Assembly: GCF_002251795.1 (NCBI RefSeq)
Contig: NZ_NOXU01000018.1
Span: 1-64,000, forward strand
Reading direction: 5' to 3'
DNA length: 64,000 nt
Source of the DNA: Niveispirillum lacus
GTDB lineage: Bacteria; Pseudomonadota; Alphaproteobacteria; Azospirillales; Azospirillaceae
This document shows, in pieces, positions 8,324 through 16,065 of this stretch. The notes under the pieces were generated by a model that saw only the letters and a program-made list of their open reading frames with translations, was not told the origin of the DNA and searched no databases. Each line of letters starts with the position of its first letter. Positions within the stretch are counted from its first letter, which is position 1. Made by a program: the position numbers and the translations under genes.

Positions 8324-9487
8324 TCACCCCGCCGGCGGTCCCTTCATACGGGCGGCCAGCAGGGCCGATACCCGTTCCGACGAAGCCCGCAGGGGATCAT
8401 CGGCCAAATGGGCATACCGCGCTGTCGTCTGCACCTGGCTGTGTCCCAGCAACTTGCCGATCATGGGCAGGCTCTCGCCCATGCCCACGGCCGCCGATGC
8501 AAAGGAATGACGCAGGTCGTGAATGCGCAGATCGGGCAGGCCCGCCCGCTGCCGCAGCCGACGCCATGGCTTTTGCAGGTCTTGCAGGTGCTGACCTTCT
8601 ACGGCGCCGCAGATCACATAGGGATTGCCGGGCAGCCGGGGCACAGCGTCCAGCACCTCCATGGCCGCTTCCCCCAGATAGACTTTCTTCGCCCCCGTCT
8701 TGCTGTCGGGCAGGGCCAGATATCCGGGCTGTATGTAGGACCATTTCAGGGTCTGGATTTCCCCCAGCCGACAGCCGGTCAGGATCAGCAGCCGGATGGC
8801 GGCGATGAAATGCACGCCCTCGCTCCCGTCCCGTTCCGCGTCGTTCAAGGCCGTGCTCAACCGGTTCAGTTCGTCGGGTGACAGGAAGCGTTCCCGCTTC
8901 TCCTCTCGGTATTTCTTCACATGCCGACAGGGGTTGGAACCGTCGGGGCGCAGGTTCCAGACTTCCGCCAGATTGAACAGCTTGGACAGAACGCCCAAGG
9001 TGCGGTTGGCCTGATAAGGCGTATCGCGGTGCTTATGGTGCAGGCGGGCGATATCGGCCCTGGTCACGTCCTGTACCTTGTGCGACCCGATTTCCGGTTT
9101 GATGAACAATTCGACGGCGCGGCGATATTCGCCCTGGGTGCTGGGTTTGCAGCGGTGCCGAACATGTTCGTCCATGAACCGTTCGCAAAGGTCCGCCATG
9201 GTCGGGGCAAGTCGCTGTGTCCGGGCTTCCTCTGACGGGTTCTCCCCCTTATCGACGGATACCAGCAACTCGCGCGCCTGCTTGCGGGCTTCGTCCGCTG
9301 TCATCACGCCATGCTGGGAAAAGCTGTATCGCCGCGTCCGCCCACCGGCCCGGTACTGGACCACATACGATTTCTTGCCCGTGCGCAGGACGCGCACGCC
9401 GAAGCCTGGGATTTCCTCATCCCAGATGAAATAGTCCGTGTCTTTCGGTTCCGCGCTGTCGATAATCCGCTTGGTCAGTTTGGGCAT
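8324..9487 (-). CDS. int: Tyrosine recombinase (integrase) of the tRNA-inserted element
   Basis: 387 residues from the ATG at 9487, preceded by AGGCGG; the frame is open about 30 codons further. The N-terminal arm-binding domain (FIWDEEIPGFGVRVLRTGKKSY) is that of DUF4102-type P4-like integrases. A SAM-like core-binding domain follows at about 100-190. The catalytic domain shows R in TGCRLGEI, a lysine in the beta hairpin, HDLRHSFAS, LLGHSQVQTT and the nucleophile in ARYAH. It should catalyse insertion and excision at the tRNA 3' end repeat 180 bp away. Confidence 0.93.
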   Translation of the reverse strand: MPKLTKRIIDSAEPKDTDYFIWDEEIPGFGVRVLRTGKKSYVVQYRAGGRTRRYSFSQHGVMTADEARKQARELLVSVDKGENPSEEARTQRLAPTMADLCERFMDEHVRHRCKPSTQGEYRRAVELFIKPEIGSHKVQDVTRADIARLHHKHRDTPYQANRTLGVLSKLFNLAEVWNLRPDGSNPCRHVKKYREEKRERFLSPDELNRLSTALNDAERDGSEGVHFIAAIRLLILTGCRLGEIQTLKWSYIQPGYLALPDSKTGAKKVYLGEAAMEVLDAVPRLPGNPYVICGAVEGQHLQDLQKPWRRLRQRAGLPDLRIHDLRHSFASAAVGMGESLPMIGKLLGHSQVQTTARYAHLADDPLRASSERVSALLAARMKGPPAG

Positions 9488-9663
9488 GGGAACCGCCTGC
9501 TTCCATGATGGCCGTGGAAGCACCGTGGAAGCAGAAGATGGCGAAATCCGGCCCGGATTGGAGCAATCCAGCGGTCTATCCATGTCGTGAAACGCGCGGA
9601 TTTCCTGGCTTTATAGCAGCACCCGACAATCAGGCGGAAATCAGCGCAAACGGGGAGCCAAAC

Positions 9664-11328
9664 TCATAACCTGAAGGCCGCAGGTTCAAATCCTGCCCCC
9701 GCATCCACTGACGTTATAACAACCCGTCCAGCCCCGGCTGGACGGGTTGTTGCGTTCAGGATCTCAGCCAACTTGCCGTGAAGTTCGGCCTGTACCTCGC
9801 CGCGACGAGCGCCAGGCGTGATCACTACCTTGTCGATTAGCGACCGGATCGCTTCCATGGCCTCGTTCCGCGTGGTGGCATCCTCTAGTGCCATTGTCAG
9901 GCGCTCGATCATCCTGGCGTAGAGGCCGGCGACGTTGGGGTGGATGTCGGGCATGACGGCTGGCGCTTCCGACAGCCGGGCTGCAAGCTGGGTCTTCTGC
10001 TGTTCCAGGTCTGCCAGCCGGGCCTTCATGGACGGCTGATAAAGCCCGTCCTCGACGGCCGCCGTGATGGCGTCGATGCCGCGTTGCACCTTGGCCAGGG
10101 CCTGCCGGTCATCCAACTGCCGGGCGCGCAGCTCACGGTTGGAGCGGTTGACCAGTTCAACCCCATTCCGAATAGCCGTCTCGACAGCTTCGGGGGAGAC
10201 CAGATTGTGGCGTAGCCCGTTCAGCACACGGGCTTCGATCTCCTGGCGCTTGACGGTGTGGCTGTTCTCGCAGGTGCCGCGCCGGTAGCGGTTGAGGCAG
10301 CCGTAGCGATCGTAGGTGATGATGCCGTAATTGTCGCCGCACCGGGCGCATTTGAGCAGGCCGGACAACAGGAAGCTGGGCCGGTGCCGGTCGTTCAGCC
10401 GGTTGGCGTGCGCCTCCCGGCTGGCTTTGATGGACGGTTCGAATTGAATGGCCAGCGCCTGCTGGCGCTGTCGCACTGCCTGCCAAAGCTCATCATCAAT
10501 GATCCTCAAGTCCGGCACTTCCGTCCTGATCCAGGCGCTTTCTGGATTCAGACGGGGAACACGCTTGCCGGTTGCCGGATCCTTAATATAGCGAACCTTG
10601 TTCCAAACCAGCACGCCGGAATAGAGTTCGTTGTTGAGCGTGCCTGTTCCCCTGATCGCATGCCCACGAATTGTCGTGTCGCCCCACAGCTTGCCATTGG
10701 GGCCGGGCACGCCATCCTTGTTCAGGTTGGCCGCGATGGTTCGGGGGCTGATGCCCTGGGCGAATTCCTGGAAGATCCGTCTGACGGTTGTTGCCTCCGC
10801 TTCATTGATGCGCCTTCCGCCGCGGACAGGTTCGCCGTCGGGCCCGAGTTCCTTGATGACATCATAGCCGAAGCAAAGGCCGCCACCGGCCTTGCCCTTT
10901 TCGACGCGTCCCCGCAAGCCACGATGAGTCTTTGCTGCTAAGTCCTTCAAAAATAAGGCATTCATGGTACCCTTAAGGCCCACGTGTAACTCGCTGATCT
11001 CGCCTTCCGCAAGGGTGATGATCTTGACGCCGGCAAACTGGAGCTGCCTATGCAGGATGGCGGTGTCGGCCTGGTCACGGCTCAAACGGTCCAGGGCCTC
11101 GGCCAGCACGATGTCGATCTTGCGGGCTTGTGCGTCCTGGAGCAGTGTCTGGATGCCGGGGCGCAAGGTCAGGGAAGCGCCGCTGATGGCGGCGTCCTGA
11201 TAGGTGCCGATCACTTGCCAGCCATCGCGGGCGGCTTGTTCGCGGCAGATGCGGAACTGGTCCTGAATAGAGGAGGCGCTCTGCTGATCGGACGAATAGC
11301 GGGCATAAATAGCTGTGCGGAGGCTCAT
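9664..11328 (-). CDS. Large serine recombinase
   Basis: 554 residues. The resolvase domain starts at AIYARYSSDQQS, with the catalytic serine near residue 11-12, and continues with DRLSRD. A recombinase domain (about 165-290) and a zinc ribbon (CARCGDNYG then a Cys in RRGTCENS) follow, then a long coiled coil (about 370-450). This is the layout of phage- and island-type large serine integrases. The chain ends GAGFEPAAFRL, encoded by the reverse complement of the tRNA 3' end repeat, so its stop codon lies inside the attachment sequence. It may belong to a second, older element inserted at the same tRNA; no second copy of the repeat was noticed to its right. Confidence 0.9.
   Translation of the reverse strand: MSLRTAIYARYSSDQQSASSIQDQFRICREQAARDGWQVIGTYQDAAISGASLTLRPGIQTLLQDAQARKIDIVLAEALDRLSRDQADTAILHRQLQFAGVKIITLAEGEISELHVGLKGTMNALFLKDLAAKTHRGLRGRVEKGKAGGGLCFGYDVIKELGPDGEPVRGGRRINEAEATTVRRIFQEFAQGISPRTIAANLNKDGVPGPNGKLWGDTTIRGHAIRGTGTLNNELYSGVLVWNKVRYIKDPATGKRVPRLNPESAWIRTEVPDLRIIDDELWQAVRQRQQALAIQFEPSIKASREAHANRLNDRHRPSFLLSGLLKCARCGDNYGIITYDRYGCLNRYRRGTCENSHTVKRQEIEARVLNGLRHNLVSPEAVETAIRNGVELVNRSNRELRARQLDDRQALAKVQRGIDAITAAVEDGLYQPSMKARLADLEQQKTQLAARLSEAPAVMPDIHPNVAGLYARMIERLTMALEDATTRNEAMEAIRSLIDKVVITPGARRGEVQAELHGKLAEILNATTRPAGAGRVVITSVDAGAGFEPAAFRL
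9668..9707. repeat. Attachment site, right (displaced tRNA 3' fragment)
   Basis: Exact 40-base copy of 1-40. Upstream of the anticodon loop (9663-9669) the sequence no longer fits a tRNA, so this is a fragment and not a working tRNA. It also encodes, on the minus strand, the last residues of the neighbouring serine recombinase. Confidence 0.85.
9718..9751. repeat. Strong hairpin inside the 3' end of the recombinase gene
   Basis: AACAACCCGTCCAG and its reverse complement form a 14-bp stem with a 6-base loop 10 bases after the tRNA fragment. It resembles a tRNA terminator without its T run. If so, the sequence right of 9707 could be displaced host tRNA flank now read as recombinase codons. Confidence 0.5.
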
Positions 11329-11380
11329 GAGTCACCGGCTTTACGGGGATGGGGGAGCAACCTTCCTGAACAGAAGGCTA

Positions 11381-11566
11381 TCACGCTTCGTCAGGGTGGG
11401 AGCGCTTGTCGTTCGCGGTCGCCGCGGCGATCAGGTCCCGAGCGATCTTGCGACCGAGAGCAGCGGCCACCACGAGTACCGCGGGATCAAGCGTATCGGT
11501 ATAGGCGTTGAGCGGCTTTTTGTTGCCATCGTTGGCGGGCGGAATTACAAGGCGGAGATGGATCAT
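11381..11566 (-). CDS. Small conserved-type protein upstream of the serine recombinase
   Basis: 61 residues, ending 52 bases before the recombinase start on the same strand. The pattern LRLVIPPAN...DTLDPAVLVVAAALGRKIARDLIAA is like short helical proteins often found directly ahead of large serine recombinases in Alphaproteobacteria. No motif gives a function; a role in recombination directionality or regulation is a guess. Confidence 0.55.
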   Translation of the reverse strand: MIHLRLVIPPANDGNKKPLNAYTDTLDPAVLVVAAALGRKIARDLIAAATANDKRSHPDEA

Positions 11567-11913
11567 GTGCTTAGCACTCTGGGCCGTGAAGGACGCACAG
11601 CGCGTCCCATTCCCCGGCGATATGCTCCAGCACCCAGACTTGGCCCACCCTTCATCTGACCATCAAGAAACGCGGCTTACATATGCGTCATGCGCATGTC
11701 TGGTTGGGGCTTGGCGTGGTGCCGAGATCCAACCATCTATGCCGTCCCTATTTGAATAGGGGGCGTCAGGGGCCCGGAACCTCCATTCGAACGTCACCAC
11801 TTGGCAGCGGCCGGCCACCGATTCATATGGACGCCCCCTTTCTGTTATCACCAAAGACATGGTGGAGATATCTACCCACGGGGGCGAAAGAGCCCCCCAT
11901 GGGTGGCCTTGGA
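11567..11913. other. Intergenic region, no gene recognised
   Basis: I see no coding region with a plausible start or conserved-looking protein. A 10-base inverted pair (AGGGGGCGTC near 11758, GACGCCCCCT near 11830) is the only visible structure and may be chance. The promoter of the small ORF and recombinase should lie near 11570-11650. Confidence 0.3.
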
Positions 11914-13971
11914 TCATGGTGCCGCTTCGGTGCTGATGGGCATGGCCGCGACAAGCTCTTCCAGTTCGTGACCCGACATGCTGCCACGCTCGACCAGAAT
12001 AGCGGCCGCCTGGTCGATGGCCGGCAGGCGTGGTCGAAGAAGCGCCAACACCCGTTCATGCTCCTCGGCCAGCATCCGGCCGACCTGTTCTGCCAAGGTG
12101 GGGTGAGCAGACAAGAGCGAGTGGGTATTCTCGGGGACGGCGTTGCCAAGCCACAGCAGTTGGTCGCCGAATCCATGGCCCGCCAACATAGCGGCTGCAA
12201 GGCTGGTGGCGCGCGCGAGATCGCTGTTCACCGGGCCACCGGCCCCGAAACCCGCAGCTCCCAGGCGTAGCTCTTCTGCCGCGCGACCCGCCAGCAGGAT
12301 GCGGATGTGCGCACGGGCGTCGGCCTCTGTGTCGAACTGGCCCAGTTCGAACCGAACACCGGCATGGTCGCCGTGAACCTTGACGATCTGGACCTTGCCC
12401 GGCAGCTCGACGGCGGCGGCCACAGCATGGCCAGCCTCATGCACGGCGACCCTGAAATGCAGATCGGGGGAAACGGTTTCTGGACGAGGGATATGCGCCA
12501 ACAAATCCTCGGGCGTCAGTGACCTCCCGGCGCGGCGGGCCTCACGCTTCGCATCACGAGCCCAAAGCTCGGCATCGGCGCCGGATGCCGTCATGCCTGA
12601 CACAAAGGGGAGAAGGTCAACACCGGGGAGATGATCGGGACCGAGATGCTGGCGCAGGATTCCGGCCAGCGCCTGGTCATCGGGCAAGGACACCATGATC
12701 ACCCTGTCGAGCCTGCCAGGCCTGACCAACGCCGGGTCGACTGACAGGCCGTTGGCTGCCGCCAGCAGGACAACCCCGTCCCGCGCGAGGGTTCCGTCGG
12801 TCGCCTCAAGAAGGGCATTGACGACCTGGAGACTATAGTCCCTCTGGTTGCTCCGCAGGGATTGCCGGTCCTGGAAGGCGTCAATCTCATCGATGAACAG
12901 GATGCAGGGGGCCTGCGCCCGTGCCTGTTCAAACGTCCGGCGCATTGCCGCTAGCATCAGACCAAGGTGCCCCGCCGCCTGCCATAAGCTATGCGATCCG
13001 GTCACAAGCGGCAGCCCGGCTGTCCCTGACAAGATTCGCGCGAACGACGTCTTGCCCGTGCCAGTGGGGCCAACCAACAGGCACCCCCTGTCAACTTCCT
13101 TCCAGGGCAAGCGTCCAGCCAGGTACTCCTTGAGATCATGGACTAGGTTAAGGCCCCATGCCTTCGCGTCATCCATGCCGTGAAGATCGACCAACTTGGG
13201 GCCATCATAGGGGACGGCTTGCGATGCGAGGCTCGCGAAAGACCGCAGGCGCCGGATCCAGGCATCGCCGTCTTCTCCCAGCCGCCGTGACAACCGGAGG
13301 ATATCGGGGTTGAGGTAGCCGCAGAGGCGATCGTCGATGGTGATGGAAGGATGGTGACCCGTCAGCACGTGTGCGGCCACTGTCATTGCGGCGCCGTCCA
13401 GCGTCGGAAGGGTCAGATGGTGATCCGCGGCATGTCTGACGGATGCAGGCATGCGATCCAGCCGGGAGGCCAGCATGATGACGCCCTTGCCATTGCCCAA
13501 TGCCGTGGTCATGGAGTCAATGTCGTGCGGAGCCCAGTGCCTGTCCTTTTCCCCTAACTCGCTGAACCATGCCCACTCAGGGCGAACAGGTTCCTCGGGT
13601 ACTTCCGGAAGCGGCGTTTCCTCGTCATCACCGAGAGCCAAGGTCTCCATCATTGTCGTGAACTGCGCATCATCCATTTCCGTGGGGCCGGAAAGGTAGA
13701 GCTTCAGTGTTTCGCGGACAGGGCGAACCCAGTCCAGTCCGGGGACCTCAACAATGATGAGGCAACCGCCCTTGTCCAGCGCATCAGCGATCTGCGGTGA
13801 TGCGGCGAGGCCGCGATCGAGCATCGCCCATGCGGTGGCGCAGTCACCGGTCGCAACCGTCGGAGAAGGGCGTGGGGCCTGCTCCATCTCGAGGGAAGCG
13901 GCGACCTGAGCGTTGTATCGTTTGGCGGCGGCGGCCAGGGTGATCGGCACATCGGTGGCAGTATCGGTCAT
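11914..13971 (-). CDS. Cytosolic FtsH-like AAA+ ATPase with M41 metallopeptidase domain
   Basis: 685 residues from the ATG at 13971 (AGAGG upstream). The N-terminal 270 residues are unfamiliar and carry no membrane helix. Then come Walker A GPTGTGKTS, Walker B CILFIDEIDAF, sensor/arginine-finger segment VDPALVRPGRLDR, the AAA lid, the zinc motif HEAGHAV and a later NSDLARATSLA that supplies the third zinc ligand of M41 peptidases. All catalytic parts are therefore present. Unlike housekeeping FtsH there is no N-terminal membrane anchor, so it should act on soluble substrates. It is followed at a distance by a putative nuclease gene in the same direction. Substrate unknown. Confidence 0.85.
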   Translation of the reverse strand: MTDTATDVPITLAAAAKRYNAQVAASLEMEQAPRPSPTVATGDCATAWAMLDRGLAASPQIADALDKGGCLIIVEVPGLDWVRPVRETLKLYLSGPTEMDDAQFTTMMETLALGDDEETPLPEVPEEPVRPEWAWFSELGEKDRHWAPHDIDSMTTALGNGKGVIMLASRLDRMPASVRHAADHHLTLPTLDGAAMTVAAHVLTGHHPSITIDDRLCGYLNPDILRLSRRLGEDGDAWIRRLRSFASLASQAVPYDGPKLVDLHGMDDAKAWGLNLVHDLKEYLAGRLPWKEVDRGCLLVGPTGTGKTSFARILSGTAGLPLVTGSHSLWQAAGHLGLMLAAMRRTFEQARAQAPCILFIDEIDAFQDRQSLRSNQRDYSLQVVNALLEATDGTLARDGVVLLAAANGLSVDPALVRPGRLDRVIMVSLPDDQALAGILRQHLGPDHLPGVDLLPFVSGMTASGADAELWARDAKREARRAGRSLTPEDLLAHIPRPETVSPDLHFRVAVHEAGHAVAAAVELPGKVQIVKVHGDHAGVRFELGQFDTEADARAHIRILLAGRAAEELRLGAAGFGAGGPVNSDLARATSLAAAMLAGHGFGDQLLWLGNAVPENTHSLLSAHPTLAEQVGRMLAEEHERVLALLRPRLPAIDQAAAILVERGSMSGHELEELVAAMPISTEAAP

Positions 13972-14328
13972 GGTTGGCCTCTTAACAGGCAAAGGGTGGG
14001 TGTTCCCGTTGACGGATGGTCGGCGGGCGGTGCGGATGGGCATAGGGGTGCACGCCTGATGATGCAGGCATGGCGAAGGCAGTGGCCGGCTCCCAGAGGC
14101 GGCGGCAACTGCTCTATGCGGAGAAGGGGGCCGTGAGGGTGAAGGTCACGGATCAGAAGGCGTGCACAGTAGGTGCAGGCGACCGAGTTCCTGGATGTGA
14201 CGCAAGGCGGCGCTCAGGGTGATCAAATCCCTTCCCTTTCTGGGTTTTCAGGACGATCAAGGCGGCCAGCGATGTGATGCAGAACTCGGTAAAAGGTTCA
14301 CGACAGGATGAGATGAAACTGGGGACGA
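13972..14328. other. Spacer between the nuclease-like gene and the AAA+ protease gene
   Basis: About 350 bases without a credible gene. It separates two leftward genes, so the protease gene may have its own promoter here. I could not identify a terminator with a T run. Confidence 0.3.
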
Positions 14329-15090
14329 TCAGTATACGGAGACGGAAGCAGGCTCGATGAGTTCGAAGCTCGCCATAAGATTCGGCAGATCATCTTCCAG
14401 CGCCTGTTCGAAAAGCAAAGCTTCCAGGCGCCGGCCGAACTCCAGGTAGGTGTGCTCGATGACGGACTTCAGGTTGACGTTGTACCGCGCTTCCAGCTCT
14501 TCGAGGCTGATCCGGAGGTCCGGCGGCACTGCCGACGCCCCGTGGATTGAGCAAACGGCGGCTGTCGTCTCGACGACCGTCGTGTCCAGCATGACCTGCG
14601 CATAGCTCTTGGAGATCAGCCGTACGCAGCGGAGATCCCGAACTGTCTGCCTGGTCTTCCCGGCGTCGGTCTTGGCCAGGCCCCGCTTGAGTTCGAAGAT
14701 GTCGATTGCCTTGCGTGCTGCATCGAGGATGAGCACGTCGGGCGAGATCTTGCGGCCAATCCCGTGCGTATAGTGCAGATCTGACTGCAGAAGCGCCTCA
14801 TGGCTGACGCTACCGCTGATGAACTGATCGACCGCTCCGGGGATGAAGATGGAGGGGGTCCGGAGTACAGTCAGATGCGGAACCGCCTTCAATGCTTCGA
14901 CAAAGGCCATCTCCAACAGACGGCCGTCCGACCTGACCGCAGACGTGATCACCCCGTACGCGCGGAGGTGCGACTTCGGGACGATCGGATCAGGGTGGAC
15001 CGGCAGATGGCGGAGGCGGTTGATGTTTTTGTCCATCAGCATCTCGACGGGCGGAGGGAGGATGACGGGAGGGGTGGTTTGACTGGTCAT
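14329..15090 (-). CDS. Putative PD-(D/E)XK-fold nuclease-like protein
   Basis: 253 residues from ATG 15090. A TTG at 15156 would overlap the promoter and operator and is less likely. At about residues 110-135 the pattern SPDVLILDAARKAIDIFELKRG matches the PD...ExK core of restriction-like nucleases, with an upstream glutamate (LEMAFVEAL). The remainder is not recognised. The gene reads away from a divergent XRE regulator and toward the FtsH-like protease, suggesting a small operon-like module. The fold assignment rests on the motif only, and it could be an inactive scaffold. Confidence 0.55.
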   Translation of the reverse strand: MTSQTTPPVILPPPVEMLMDKNINRLRHLPVHPDPIVPKSHLRAYGVITSAVRSDGRLLEMAFVEALKAVPHLTVLRTPSIFIPGAVDQFISGSVSHEALLQSDLHYTHGIGRKISPDVLILDAARKAIDIFELKRGLAKTDAGKTRQTVRDLRCVRLISKSYAQVMLDTTVVETTAAVCSIHGASAVPPDLRISLEELEARYNVNLKSVIEHTYLEFGRRLEALLFEQALEDDLPNLMASFELIEPASVSVY

Positions 15091-15147
15091 TTGGTCTTTC
15101 GTTCGCGCTTGAGAGGGTGGGTATCGGTGGTTGGTGTTCTTTGTCGT

Positions 15148-15195
15148 GACATTCAATGTCTAGACAGAAATATGTCATGTTTTGTCGAATGTCAA
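15148..15195 (-). promoter_or_regulatory. Promoter and XRE-type operator cluster of the nuclease-like gene
   Basis: On the minus strand TTGACA (15195-15190) and TATTTC (15172-15167) are 17 bases apart, a good sigma-70 promoter. Overlapping the start of transcription are two perfect dyads, GACATTCAATGTC (15148-15160) and TGTCTAGACA (15157-15166), and further TGTC/GACA half-sites. The neighbouring XRE protein is the obvious candidate to bind them. Confidence 0.7.
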
Positions 15196-15266
15196 GAGCC
15201 TGCCCTTGTGAAAATGATGGATCGCGATAAGGTGCGAAATTAACGCGGCGGATCGGGGAAAAGCAG

Positions 15267-15578
15267 ATGGCGCGACCAAACTGGGACGGCATTGCAGAGG
15301 CGACCATGCTTCTGCAAGAAGTGCTTGAAGAGGAGGGGCTTACCGCAGCGGTAGAGTCGCGCGTGCGCAGGGTGCTTGGCATATTGTCGCTAAAGGTTGA
15401 TGGCGCCATGCCGCGTGAGGAGTTTAGGGAACTCAGGAAGAAGCTTGGGCGAACTCAAGAGGACCTCGCATCCGACCTCGGTAAGCGAACCCGCACAATT
15501 TCAAGATATGAAAGTGGTGATGTCCCTATACCGGCCGCTGTCGCGCAGGCGCTCCGAGATTTGGTGGGCGATCAATAG
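15267..15578 (+). CDS. XRE-family helix-turn-helix regulator
   Basis: 103 residues. The C-terminal half, FRELRKKLGRTQEDLASDLGKRTRTISRYESGDVPIP, is a standard Cro/CI-type HTH. The N-terminal 45 residues form a helical extension rather than a known domain. It is transcribed divergently from the nuclease-like gene with TGTC-rich dyads between them, so it probably represses that module and itself. Confidence 0.8.
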   Translation: MARPNWDGIAEATMLLQEVLEEEGLTAAVESRVRRVLGILSLKVDGAMPREEFRELRKKLGRTQEDLASDLGKRTRTISRYESGDVPIPAAVAQALRDLVGDQ

Positions 15579-16065
15579 AAATATACGCAACTTAATAACA
15601 GAAAAATATAAACGCAGATAGAATGGCAATATATATTATTAAATAATGACACTATATATTATATAATTTGTGGTGATTTGATTATGTCATTTGGCCTTTC
15701 ATCGATAATATTACTATACTCATAAAGTAGGAATTTGAGAAAATATTTGCCTAGCGGCTGATGTCCGCTCAACCTTGCCTATGGCAAGCTCTTTAGTGCC
15801 GGAGCGGATAGGGTGTGCGTCACAAATGATGTTTCCTGTGAGGGGAGCATCATGGCATATTCCCATTGCTGCCGACGGGCTTGGTAACCCGAAAGCGGTG
15901 CGCACATAGCGCGTTCACGAGGCTTCCCGCTATGTCGGGCGGCCCACCGGCATATAAGACCCTCGCGGGGAAACCGGCGGGGCGCGTGTCCTCGTGAACG
16001 CGTTACCAACCGCCCGGCGCCAGCCGGGCTCGGGATAGGTGCGCTTGTCATCACGAGGAGACAAG
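15579..16065. other. Intergenic region with AT-rich half and a long inverted repeat
   Basis: The first 180 bases are very AT-rich and contain no gene. The rest returns to high GC and contains CGCGTTCACGAGG (15910-15922) and its reverse complement (15990-16002), able to form a 13-bp stem closing a 67-base internal region that is itself structured. It lies 60-150 bases upstream of the metalloprotease start and may be a leader structure. Confidence 0.5.

Larger units (their letters stand above)
41..9707. mobile_element. Integrated element in a tRNA-fMet 3' end (satellite/IME-like, with restriction-modification cargo)
   Basis: The 40 bases at 1-40 (tRNA 3' end) recur exactly at 9668-9707. Just inside the right repeat is a tyrosine integrase gene. 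All genes between the repeats read leftward: integrase, unknown protein, AlpA-like HTH, Rep-like protein, type IIG-like enzyme, GIY-YIG protein. Integration that recreates the tRNA 3' end is classic tyrosine-integrase behaviour. There are no conjugation or virion genes, so the element would be an integrative mobilizable element or a phage-satellite-like island. The satellite reading is inference from the int/alpA/rep layout. Confidence 0.8.

Noticed and set aside
9718-9751. Hairpin as a terminator of the recombinase gene
   Set aside because: It lies inside the coding sequence and no T run follows it on either strand.
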